Virus record (IMG/VR): IMGVR_UViG_3300042731_002906
Span: 1-30,068 of that record
Direction: 5' to 3' (one strand)
Source of the DNA: a virus
Length of the DNA stretch: 30,068 bases
Made by a program: the position numbers and the translations under genes. The notes under the pieces are model-generated. The model worked only from the letters and a program-made list of their open reading frames with translations, had not been told where the DNA came from and did not search any database. Of the stretch, positions 7,640-14,628 are shown piece by piece; the stretch's first letter is position 1; each line of letters opens with the position of its first letter.

Positions 7640-7646
7640 ATAAATA
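7639..7646 (+). promoter_or_regulatory. T4-type late promoter, exact TATAAATA
   Basis: This is an exact copy of the T4 late promoter consensus, followed by CTACT as at 8251. It stands 24 bases before the GTG start at 7671 and anchors the interpretation of the weaker copies in the window. Confidence 0.75.
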
Positions 7647-7670
7647 CTACTAACACAAAGGAACAGTAAA

Positions 7671-8219
7671 GTGACCGATAGACGTAAAATCAAAATGAAG
7701 AGATTCAAAGACACAAGTGGTCCATTTGAGCCAGTATTAGGAGATGGCGAACTTGCTGTTATTGGTTACAATGAACTTAGAATAGGCGATGGTGTAATCC
7801 GTGGAGGTCACTTGTTAGCAGGTGGTACTGTTACTGAAAACGTAACTGTAGAATGTACAGCACTATCCGCAGGATTTACACCACGTGGAAGATTTGGCAC
7901 ACCAGAAGGCGATCAAAGCATAGATCTATACAAAGGAGATGGCAATCCGGATAATGCTTATGATGAAGACCTATACACCTCTAAAGCATATTGGCTAAAA
8001 AATGAGCTAGGAGCAACTGCCGCTATTTCTCTTCCTAGCTGGGCATATCATCTGCATGGTAAAACAATATATGTTCATCAACTTATAGAAGGCGCTCCTG
8101 ATGTTGTTATACACTGGTGGTATTGGGGCTCACAAAAACAAATTACACTAACTGACGCTCAGCCTATTATGTTTGTAGATTTAGGCGGTGGATGGAACGC
8201 ATTTACACCAGCAGTGTAA
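7671..8219 (+). CDS. putative fibre or receptor-type structural protein (182 aa)
   Basis: The gene starts with GTG, chosen because AAAGGA lies eight bases upstream and the late promoter 24 bases upstream; an internal ATG at codon 9 is the alternative. Residues 23-45 (GDGELAVIGYNELRIGDGVI followed by RGG) are an Mtd-N-like fibre motif similar to that in the 220-aa protein at 6190. The remaining roughly 130 residues are rich in Trp, Tyr and His (HWWYWGSQ) and beta-like, suggesting a carbohydrate- or surface-binding domain. A virion location is inferred from late expression. Confidence 0.8.
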   Translation: MTDRRKIKMKRFKDTSGPFEPVLGDGELAVIGYNELRIGDGVIRGGHLLAGGTVTENVTVECTALSAGFTPRGRFGTPEGDQSIDLYKGDGNPDNAYDEDLYTSKAYWLKNELGATAAISLPSWAYHLHGKTIYVHQLIEGAPDVVIHWWYWGSQKQITLTDAQPIMFVDLGGGWNAFTPAV

Positions 8220-8242
8220 GATAGATTATGAACTGCACATAT

Positions 8243-8250
8243 AATAAATA
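8243..8250 (+). promoter_or_regulatory. T4-type late promoter, AATAAATA
   Basis: AATAAATA followed by CTACTAG repeats the context of the exact consensus at 7639. It is 26 bases before ATG 8277, with the ribosome site AGAGGAGAG between. Confidence 0.6.
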
Positions 8251-8276
8251 CTACTAGAGAGCAGAGGAGAGAAACC

Positions 8277-8639
8277 ATGGATAAAAATGGATTCTGGTGG
8301 ATGGCACCTGAATACTTTAGTAGATGGAGACTGTTTCCAAGAGCGTTTATTAGTATGTACATATATTTGTTATATGAAGTGTGTACATGGTTTATGGCGC
8401 TAGCGGAACCAAACAATGCCCAAGCAGGACTAGTAAGTGTAGTCGTAGGTGCAGGAGCCGCTTGGTTTGGATTGTATGTTAACAGTACTAGCACTAAACA
8501 TGCACCTGTAGTAGTGCCACAAACAACGGGTAGTATGCCAACTAGTGAAACTACAACAAGGGTAAATATAGATAGAACAGAAACAATAAGCAGTGATGAT
8601 TCAATGGATGATTTACCGCCACCAAGAAGAAGATTATAA
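8277..8639 (+). CDS. two-helix membrane protein, holin candidate (120 aa)
   Basis: The 120-residue product has a cytoplasmic aromatic/basic N-terminus (MAPEYFSRWRLFPRAFI), two membrane segments (about residues 23-43 and 51-68) joined by a short AEPNNAQAG loop, and a hydrophilic tail ending PPPRRRL. Two-helix proteins with a similar FPR...GLVSVVVGAGAAWFG pattern occur near lysis or structural genes of many phages and resemble small holins. There is no separate holin-like gene beside the endolysin that is clearly better, so this is one of several candidates. The TAA stop overlaps the next ATG by one base. Confidence 0.75.
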   Translation: MDKNGFWWMAPEYFSRWRLFPRAFISMYIYLLYEVCTWFMALAEPNNAQAGLVSVVVGAGAAWFGLYVNSTSTKHAPVVVPQTTGSMPTSETTTRVNIDRTETISSDDSMDDLPPPRRRL

Positions 8640-9196
8640 TGCAAGATTTTTATATTCAACAACGTACAGATAAAACACTCAACGCTGAAGAAATTCAGCG
8701 TTGGTTCTTCACTGTAATGATGCTAGCGCCTGAAGGTGTAGTAGCAGGTGATGATGAAACAAGTCAGTTTATACTAGCAAGTCAAGACAAAGATTTGTTG
8801 TACATTGTACCATTGGTAAGACATCTTACCGCAGATGAAGCAGAACGTATTGTTGAAGGATATATGAGAGTATCAGAACACGATTTTGAAATTGAAACCA
8901 GTAACGTATATCGTGCAGATGCAGACTTTGGACATCCATTTGAAGATGAAATAGAAATGGACGAAGGCGCACAAGATATATTAGAAAAATCGTATGCTAG
9001 ACAAGCACACAACGAGTGGATACAAGAGATGATGAACAAAGGTTATCGTTACGGTATAAACATGAGCGAAAGCCAAAAAACACATCCTGCAATGCGTCCA
9101 TATGATGACTTGCCAACAAACTATAGAAACATGCCCAAGATAAACAATAAACAGTTACTTGATTTTTATAGTTTGAATATCAGCAAATTTTCTTGA
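8639..9196 (+). CDS. RyR-domain protein (185 aa)
   Basis: Residues about 123-178 match the RyR repeat family: HNEWIQEMMNKGYRYG followed by THPAMRPYDDLP, the pattern H-x2-W...GWxyG...HPxLxPYdxL known from ryanodine receptors and from bacterial and phage proteins. The N-terminal about 120 residues are acidic with a helix-rich region and are not recognised. The gene is translationally coupled to the membrane protein before it (TAATG). In phages the function of RyR domains is unknown; nucleotide-derivative binding has been proposed for bacterial relatives. The stop codon overlaps the -35 box of the promoter of the UV endonuclease gene. Confidence 0.75.
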   Translation: MQDFYIQQRTDKTLNAEEIQRWFFTVMMLAPEGVVAGDDETSQFILASQDKDLLYIVPLVRHLTADEAERIVEGYMRVSEHDFEIETSNVYRADADFGHPFEDEIEMDEGAQDILEKSYARQAHNEWIQEMMNKGYRYGINMSESQKTHPAMRPYDDLPTNYRNMPKINNKQLLDFYSLNISKFS

Positions 9197-9221
9197 CATC
9201 TTGAAACATATACGCTATAGT
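9193..9221 (+). promoter_or_regulatory. sigma-70-type promoter (TTGACA-17-TATAGT)
   Basis: A perfect -35 box TTGACA (9193-9198), a 17-base spacer and a near-perfect -10 box TATAGT (9216-9221) lie 33 bases before the UV endonuclease start. The -35 box overlaps the stop codon of the RyR gene. This differs from the late promoters around it and would be read by host RNA polymerase early in infection. Confidence 0.82.
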
Positions 9222-9254
9222 GTATAAAGTAAAAGTATACGGCGGAGCGTATGT

Positions 9255-10358
9255 ATGAATGATTTGAAGTTTACCACAGCAGGTGATTTCTTGAAAGCAC
9301 AAGAAACCCGGCGTATTGGATTTGCATGCAAGTACATGCATCCTGATCAAAATCAACCAAAAAAAGTATTGGAAGAACTACAGCGTCCGCTGAATGAAAA
9401 AGCCACAACTATTACTTGGCTTAACAATCAAACACGAGAAGTAGCAGAGCAACGTTTGTGGGATATCATGGAACACAACGGTGCGGCGGCACTGCGTCTT
9501 GTGGAATATGTTGGAGGATTACCAGATGCACTACGAATGGTACGCCTTGGTTCAAATCAGCTTCCTGCTTATACTCAGCGTGATTGGAGTTATTATTGGC
9601 AGCAATCTGATGTCCAAGCAAGAGCGCAACAACTATATGCAAGAGTGGGTGAAACTGCACGTAACCTTGATGTTCGCTTGTCTATGCATCCTGGTCAGTT
9701 TACTGTGCTGGCAAGTGATAACCCTGATGTTGTAAATAGAAGTATAGAGGAGTTTGAATATCATGCGGATATCATCCGGTACATGGGTTACGGTAAAAAC
9801 TGGCAAGACTTCAAATGTAACGTCCACATCTCAGGACGAAAAGGTCCAGCCGGTATCAAAGACATCCTTCCAAGACTGTCTCCAGAAGCACGAAACTGTA
9901 TCACTATCGAAAACGACGAAATGTCGTGGGGACTCGACGCAAGTTTAGAGCTAAGTAATGATGTTGCACTAGTGATTGACATTCATCACCATTGGGTGCG
10001 AACAGGAGAATACATTGAAGCCAACGACGACCGTGTTAAACGTGTCATTGATAGTTGGCGTGGTGTTCGTCCTGCTATGCATTATAGTATATCTAAAGAG
10101 TCATTATTGGCAGAGCATAGCAGAAGCACACAACCAGCCATGGACGAACTCCTCGCAATGGGCTACAAAAAGGCAAAGCTAAGAGCACACAGCGACATGT
10201 GTTGGAACCGTGCCTGCAACGATTGGGCATTGAGCTTTTGGGATGACTTCGACATTATGGTTGAAGCAAAGCACAAAAACTTGGCTAGTCAACAACTTTA
10301 CGAACAATATCTTTACAGCTATGATCCATTCATGGGTCACAAACTATTGGTGGCATAA
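9255..10358 (+). CDS. uvdE: UV damage endonuclease (UvdE/UVDE family)
   Basis: The 367-residue protein covers the usual TIM-barrel UVDE domain. Metal and active-site landmarks are RLSMHPGQF (H145), NVHISG (H191), ITIENDE (E219), VIDIHHH (D242, H244), MHYS (H276), AHSDM (H312) and MVEAK (E337). UVDE enzymes nick DNA 5' to UV photoproducts and some other lesions, starting an alternative excision repair pathway. The start at 9255 has GGAG seven bases upstream; an ATG four bases earlier gives only a three-codon frame. The gene has its own host-type promoter and its codon choice (more CGT, CTT, GGC) looks different from the flanking late genes, suggesting a separately acquired repair gene. It is useful to a phage of sunlit surface water. 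Confidence 0.95.
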   Translation: MNDLKFTTAGDFLKAQETRRIGFACKYMHPDQNQPKKVLEELQRPLNEKATTITWLNNQTREVAEQRLWDIMEHNGAAALRLVEYVGGLPDALRMVRLGSNQLPAYTQRDWSYYWQQSDVQARAQQLYARVGETARNLDVRLSMHPGQFTVLASDNPDVVNRSIEEFEYHADIIRYMGYGKNWQDFKCNVHISGRKGPAGIKDILPRLSPEARNCITIENDEMSWGLDASLELSNDVALVIDIHHHWVRTGEYIEANDDRVKRVIDSWRGVRPAMHYSISKESLLAEHSRSTQPAMDELLAMGYKKAKLRAHSDMCWNRACNDWALSFWDDFDIMVEAKHKNLASQQLYEQYLYSYDPFMGHKLLVA

Positions 10359-10362
10359 GTAG

Positions 10363-10420
10363 TAGTACGCCCAGTAGGGTTTATGGGGTTCCATCCCCGT
10401 ACCGGCTAGAACCCGGATAG
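10363..10420 (+). other. GC-rich foldable intergenic RNA element, function unknown
   Basis: Between the UV endonuclease gene and the next gene lies a stretch much richer in G and C than its surroundings. It can form CCC-AGTA-GGG (10370-10379), ATGGGG-TTCCAT-CCCCGT (10383-10400), CCGG-CTAGAAC-CCGG (10402-10416), and competing outer stems GTACG/CGTAC (10365-10369 with 10398-10402) or GGGTT/AACCC (10377-10381 with 10410-10414). There is no T-run, so it is not an ordinary terminator. It may be an mRNA 3' stabiliser, a processing site or a leader element of the structural gene at 10444. Confidence 0.5.
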
Positions 10421-10443
10421 GACTTCTATAAAGGAGAAATCAA

Positions 10444-10821
10444 ATGGGAAGACCACTAAACAAAAGAAACCTAGGTGATACAGCAGATGCTGGAAGCCAA
10501 ATCAGTGTAACAGCAGACGTAGACGGTGTTGCTGGTGTAGCTGGATACATTGTAAGACAAAGAGGTAGCAAGCGTTTTGAAGTTACCACAGCCGCAGGTA
10601 CTGCGGTATGCTCTCTTGTAGCAGGTGCTACAACAGGTATTGGTACAATGAACATTAACGTAACAGACAGTGCCGCAGGTACTTACTACGTTAGTAAAAT
10701 TTCTGGCAGAACATGCACAGTTGAACCTAATACAGGGACTGAATTCAGTGCAGGCGACAAAGTTGCTTGGAACAGAACAGGCGCTGTACTAAATGAAAGT
10801 GTCATAATCGACGTTCTATAA
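10444..10821 (+). CDS. conserved marine-phage virion structural protein (125 aa)
   Basis: The start MGRPLNKRNLG and the core IVRQRGSKRFEV with ISGRTCTVEPNTG are hallmarks of a small beta-rich protein I recognise from many marine T4-like phages, where it is annotated as a structural protein. It is Gly/Thr/Ala-rich with two Cys and no membrane segment. The ribosome site AAGGAG lies seven bases before the ATG. No late octamer is seen directly before it; TATAAAGG at 10427 overlaps the ribosome site and is too close. It may be read through from upstream. Confidence 0.8.
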   Translation: MGRPLNKRNLGDTADAGSQISVTADVDGVAGVAGYIVRQRGSKRFEVTTAAGTAVCSLVAGATTGIGTMNINVTDSAAGTYYVSKISGRTCTVEPNTGTEFSAGDKVAWNRTGAVLNESVIIDVL

Positions 10822-10840
10822 TAGTGGAACAATAACTAGC

Positions 10841-10880
10841 ACCCTTGGATAAATACTCGTAACAAAGTATTACCAAGGGT
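10841..10880 (+). repeat. inverted repeat enclosing a late promoter
   Basis: ACCCTTGG (10841-10848) is mirrored by CCAAGGGT (10873-10880), and inner arms AATACT (10852-10857) and AGTATT (10866-10871) extend the stem. The late promoter GATAAATA (10848-10855) lies inside the left arm, and the right arm supplies the AAGGG that could serve as ribosome site for the gene at 10887. Confidence 0.7.
10848..10855 (+). promoter_or_regulatory. T4-type late promoter, GATAAATA
   Basis: GATAAATACTC matches the late octamer at seven of eight bases and shares the following C. It is 31 bases before ATG 10887 and heads the long run of genes with capsid-targeting-like N-termini. It sits inside a hairpin-forming inverted repeat. 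Confidence 0.6.
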
Positions 10881-10886
10881 GTTCTT

Positions 10887-11231
10887 ATGAAGATTTACGA
10901 ATTTACACAAATAGAAGAAAATGAAATCACAGTGGAAGACAATCAAGACTTTCACGAAGAGTTTGGCTATCTAGCATATGCAGATATGTTTGAAGCAGAG
11001 TATCAAGGACGCAAAGTAAAACTAAACAAGCCTATGCGAGGTGACGTAAAAAAGTTCAAAGTCTATGTCAAAAATGCAAAAGGCAATGTTGTTAAAGTAA
11101 ACTTTGGCGATCCTAACATGCGTATCAAAAAAAGCAATCCTGCTAGACGCAGAAGTTTCCGTGCAAGACACAACTGTGATAATCCAGGTCCAAAGTGGAA
11201 GGCACGTTATTGGTCATGTAGAAAGTGGTAA
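10887..11231 (+). CDS. putative internal head protein with targeting-like N-terminus (114 aa)
   Basis: The N-terminus MKIYEFTQIEEN resembles the T4 capsid-targeting peptide, with an I-E-E site at residues 9-11. The middle has a short beta region with VKLNKPMRGDVKKFKVYVKN. The C-terminal about 35 residues are very basic and aromatic with two Cys (SFRARHNCDNPGPKWKARYW, then SCRKW), a module I know from prohead-associated proteins of marine T4-like phages. It is the first gene behind the late promoter at 10848. The basic tail could bind packaged DNA; this is inference. Confidence 0.82.
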   Translation: MKIYEFTQIEENEITVEDNQDFHEEFGYLAYADMFEAEYQGRKVKLNKPMRGDVKKFKVYVKNAKGNVVKVNFGDPNMRIKKSNPARRRSFRARHNCDNPGPKWKARYWSCRKW

Positions 11232-11232
11232 C

Positions 11233-11835
11233 ATGAAGATTGACCAGATAGGCGAAAAATGGAGCAAAAAGTATAAAAAGAGCATTGACTGTGATAACCC
11301 AAAAGGTTTCAGTCAACGTGCCCATTGCGCTGGACGCAAAAAAGCCAACGAAGAACTCACTGACTTTGACAAAGAACAACCAATGAAAAGCACAGTTGCA
11401 GTGCCAGGTTATGGTACTATGAACATTGACACATTAATGAAGAATGTAATTGATCAAACAACAAACCTGTTAAAACAAATGCAACAAGGCACACAAGGTT
11501 TTAGAAATGCAGACTATGAACTAAATCGCAACCGTGTGTTACCAACTAAGATTGCTGCACTGATACAAGCATTAGACGATTTACAAGCAATACGTAGCAA
11601 AGGCGGAGCTCGTAGCAGAAACATTCAGCAAGAAGACGAAGAACAGCAACAAAGACCTCCATTGCCCATTGACATTAGAAGAATTAATGAAGTAATCAAT
11701 CGATTCGAAGGTACAGGAAACTTTACTCCAGAAGAAGCAGATGCAATGCGCAGAGGAATTCAGGGGTTGAGTAGTAGAAGACAAACTGTACATCCTGTAG
11801 AAATACTGCAATTATTAACGGCATTGGTATCATGA
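11233..11835 (+). CDS. putative internal head protein with Cys-His basic segment (200 aa)
   Basis: I place the start at 11233 (MKIDQIGEKWSKK), one base after the upstream stop; a longer frame from 11104 would overlap the upstream gene by over 120 bases. The N-terminus again has an I-x-E site (I6-G7-E8). Residues 13-37 form a basic segment with Cys and His (SIDCDNPKGFSQRAHCAGRK) like the tails of its neighbours. The rest is helical and Gln-rich, with an acidic patch (QQEDEEQQQ) and a helical C-terminus. It overlaps the next gene by four bases (ATGA). Function not known; virion-internal location inferred. Confidence 0.8.
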   Translation: MKIDQIGEKWSKKYKKSIDCDNPKGFSQRAHCAGRKKANEELTDFDKEQPMKSTVAVPGYGTMNIDTLMKNVIDQTTNLLKQMQQGTQGFRNADYELNRNRVLPTKIAALIQALDDLQAIRSKGGARSRNIQQEDEEQQQRPPLPIDIRRINEVINRFEGTGNFTPEEADAMRRGIQGLSSRRQTVHPVEILQLLTALVS

Positions 11836-13064
11836 AGGCAAGACAATTTATATTTGAGCAGCCTAGTCGCAGAGATATTGGTCTTAGTAAACTTGGCGAT
11901 ATACGAAACAAGGTACAAAAAATTCAACCTAAACCCTTGGGCACAGTAGATGCTGACGAACCAGTATATGCACCTAAAGCAACATTTATTGGAACTAAAA
12001 GTGAACTTTGGGATGCACAAAGAGCACGTAGAGCAGAACAAATGGAAAAAAATGGCTACGACAAGGGAGAAATTTGGGCTGCTACAGGAACAATGAGAGG
12101 TCTTGATGGCCGCTGGCGCCAAGAAATCACTGATCATAGTGCAGTAGAAACAGGCTACAGACCTGAAAAATTTGTAAGTCCAGAAAAAATATTTGATCAT
12201 CCTGATTTGTTTAAAGCCTATCCATTCTTAAAGAATGTTAGAATTAAGTTTTATGATAATAGAAATGCTGCCGGTGAAGGTAAACATGAAATGGGCTGGA
12301 CCGATGGCAAAGGTAAAATTGCAATAGGTTTGTATGATAGAGATAACGTAAGTTCTATGCCAACAAAAGACGTTATTGAAACTCTTATACACGAATTCCA
12401 GCACGTAATTCAAGACAAAGAAGGATGGTCACAAGGCGGAAATACAGACAACAGATCATACGATGACTACAGAGCATTAGGTGGCGAAGCTGAAGCTAGA
12501 GAAACTGAAGCTCGTCGAAATTTGACACCTGCAGAAAGAGCAAGGTTGTTCCCCACACCTGGTAGTGACACAGAATATGTAATTATTGATGGTGATAAAA
12601 TACCAAGCGAAAATTACTATGAAGATCCTCCGGTGACTTCAGACTGGTTAATACCAGATCAAGATCCAAATACAAATAATCCTTATAGACCAGCCTTACC
12701 GCCTATACGTCCTAAGGCCACACCGCCAGCTATTAAGCCTAAGCCTAAACCAAGCTATACAGTTTTACCAAACGGAGATATTCAATGGCCCGATGGATCA
12801 ATTTCTCCTAGCTTTGGAACCAAAAAACCAGAAACTGGGTTAGGAACAGCCAAGCCTGTAGATCCTGAGGTACCAGCATATGATCCAAACAAACCTTGGA
12901 TAGTGACTCCCGATGCAAGTAAACCAAATACAACAACAGGAACAGGTAAAGGTGCAGGCAGCGGACAACAAAAACCAGGTTATACACTACAACCTGATGG
13001 TAGTATTCTATGGCCCGACGGCAGTGTTAGTCCTGGATGGAAATCAAAGGTAAAGAAAGTATAA
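11832..13064 (+). CDS. zincin metallopeptidase-domain protein of the polyvalent type (410 aa)
   Basis: After a targeting-like N-terminus (MKARQFIFEQ, I-F-E at 7-9), residues 84-250 match the zincin-like metallopeptidase domain of phage and plasmid polyvalent proteins: TGTMRGLDGRWRQEITD (85-101), the zinc site HEFQH (187-191) followed by VIQDKEGWSQGG, and GGEAEARETEAR (217-228) supplying the third ligand Glu. The C-terminal 150 residues are Pro-rich and contain two copies of a 21-residue repeat (near 308-328 and 383-403; core WPDGS). Such domains occur in large proteins delivered with DNA into recipient cells. Both HExxH and the downstream Glu are intact, so an active peptidase is plausible. 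The target is unknown. Confidence 0.85.
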   Translation: MKARQFIFEQPSRRDIGLSKLGDIRNKVQKIQPKPLGTVDADEPVYAPKATFIGTKSELWDAQRARRAEQMEKNGYDKGEIWAATGTMRGLDGRWRQEITDHSAVETGYRPEKFVSPEKIFDHPDLFKAYPFLKNVRIKFYDNRNAAGEGKHEMGWTDGKGKIAIGLYDRDNVSSMPTKDVIETLIHEFQHVIQDKEGWSQGGNTDNRSYDDYRALGGEAEARETEARRNLTPAERARLFPTPGSDTEYVIIDGDKIPSENYYEDPPVTSDWLIPDQDPNTNNPYRPALPPIRPKATPPAIKPKPKPSYTVLPNGDIQWPDGSISPSFGTKKPETGLGTAKPVDPEVPAYDPNKPWIVTPDASKPNTTTGTGKGAGSGQQKPGYTLQPDGSILWPDGSVSPGWKSKVKKV

Positions 13065-13077
13065 CTGGTGTGTAGAT

Positions 13078-14619
13078 ATGAAGATAAGTGAACTAACAGA
13101 AGCAGGTGTAGGTAAAATAGTCAAAGGTGTAAACACAACACCTGATGTTCAGCCTGGTGAAACAGAACGCCAAGCAGCTAAACTATTTCCTATGAACAAA
13201 GGCGGCAAGCCTCAACCACTACATAAAAAGGCTGCAAAAAACAGTACACCAAACAAACTGTTTAACATGGGTATACCTGAAAATATTAGTCATACTGCAC
13301 AAGCACTCAAGGACAAAGAAAAGAAACTAGGGTTAAAGCCAGGTGATCCAGGATGGTTTAAACTTTGGTTTGACCTTCCGTTGCTCAGAGAAGGCAAAGA
13401 AAGTGAAAGTTATTTGCTGCAACTAGAACGTGACTATGATGCAGACATGCTGATACTACACGTAAAAGACAATCGTACAGGTGCAAGAACAGAAGTTAGA
13501 GGCAAGTTGGGTTATGAAACTGGCAACTACGATCCCAAAGACAAATTACACATAATACTTGACGAAATTGGAAAGGCTGCTAATATTAGTGAGCTAATGA
13601 ACGGAGAAGTTGTTAGTATTAATCCAAAACATCCAGACGGAGAGCGAGCTAAAGAAGTAGCAAGACAATTGACCAGAGAAGATATTAGTACAGTTGACCT
13701 ACAGCAATTAGAAACATTTGCTGACAAACTGTTTGGTAAAGTAGGCATTGATGTAGAATTTACAAGACACTTTTTGGATCGTGTAAACGATATACGCAAT
13801 CAAAAACCAATCACAATGAGCGAACTAACACGTTTGTTCAAACAAGAATACAAACGTTGGGGCAAGCCAATTGCAAAACTAGGACCAGGCGAAGAAGCAG
13901 TAATGAAAGACTTACAAACAGATATTAACTTGCCATTTGCACTGCGTTGGGATAGTGCAAACAATGAGTTGGATTTAATTGCTAAAACTGTGATGCGCAA
14001 AAAAGATTTTAGAACACCCAATCAAGAATTTCCTGTAGAAAATACAGCAGGAAGTCTAGCACAAAAAATCAATTGGGGCGGTCAAAATAAACAACCAGTT
14101 AAAAAGCCTGCTAGTTCTAAGCAAGCCAGCAACAATCAAAACCTAAGTTGGTGGCAGAGACTGCAACAACGTGTAATGGGTGAAGAAGAAATTCAAGAAG
14201 AAACACCATGGGAATACATAGGACGCAAAGCAAGTGTTGCATTCAATGCAGACAGATATGAAAAAGCTGCCAAGTACTTGCACAAAATACTGCTCAGAAA
14301 GCACGAAGAAACTGGCGGTAAATTGCGTCATACATTGGGTTACTATGCACAAATGTTAGCAAGACAAACAGGTGATAAACTTAATTGGAAAGAATTACGA
14401 GATTACTATCTAGCTATTTTTGGTGAACAGTTGTTTGAAAACTTTGCTGATGGTAAAGTAAAAGGTAAATCAAGACCAGGTCGTGTAAAACGTAGTGGTG
14501 CTAGTTGTAAAGGTAGTGTAACAAGTCTTCGTAAAAAAGCAAAAAATAGCAGTGGTGAAAAAGCAAAAATGTATCACTGGTGCGCTAATATGAAAAGCGG
14601 ACGCAAGAAAACCAAATAA
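13078..14619 (+). CDS. large conserved internal protein with Cys-basic tail (513 aa)
   Basis: The start MKISELTEAG has L-T-E followed by Ala at residues 6-9, the best match here to a T4 gp21 cleavage site; a second such site, LLRE-G, is at 102-106. Residues about 224-318 form a module I recognise from marine T4-like phages (FTRHFLDRVNDIRNQKPIT, LGPGEEAVMKDLQTDINLPF, LDLIAKTVMRKKDF), with an alpha/beta pattern. Residues 380-455 are helical. The C-terminal 45 residues are basic with two Cys (C477, C502) and resemble the tails of neighbouring genes. No enzymatic motif seen. I infer a multi-domain virion-internal protein processed during head maturation. Confidence 0.82.
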   Translation: MKISELTEAGVGKIVKGVNTTPDVQPGETERQAAKLFPMNKGGKPQPLHKKAAKNSTPNKLFNMGIPENISHTAQALKDKEKKLGLKPGDPGWFKLWFDLPLLREGKESESYLLQLERDYDADMLILHVKDNRTGARTEVRGKLGYETGNYDPKDKLHIILDEIGKAANISELMNGEVVSINPKHPDGERAKEVARQLTREDISTVDLQQLETFADKLFGKVGIDVEFTRHFLDRVNDIRNQKPITMSELTRLFKQEYKRWGKPIAKLGPGEEAVMKDLQTDINLPFALRWDSANNELDLIAKTVMRKKDFRTPNQEFPVENTAGSLAQKINWGGQNKQPVKKPASSKQASNNQNLSWWQRLQQRVMGEEEIQEETPWEYIGRKASVAFNADRYEKAAKYLHKILLRKHEETGGKLRHTLGYYAQMLARQTGDKLNWKELRDYYLAIFGEQLFENFADGKVKGKSRPGRVKRSGASCKGSVTSLRKKAKNSSGEKAKMYHWCANMKSGRKKTK

Positions 14620-14628
14620 GAGGTAAAC

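Noticed and set aside
10383-10402. tRNA T-arm-like hairpin (ATGGGG-TTCCAT-CCCCGT), a possible tRNA remnant or attachment site
   Set aside because: No anticodon arm, D arm or acceptor stem can be built around it and the loop does not fit the T-loop consensus; kept only as part of a structured element.
10427-10434. TATAAAGG as a late promoter for the gene at 10444
   Set aside because: It overlaps the ribosome site and lies too close to the ATG to leave a usable leader.
11104-11232. Upstream extension of the 11233 gene from ATG 11104
   Set aside because: It would overlap the Cys-rich coding tail of the previous gene and hide the MKIDQIGEK start that matches the neighbouring N-termini.
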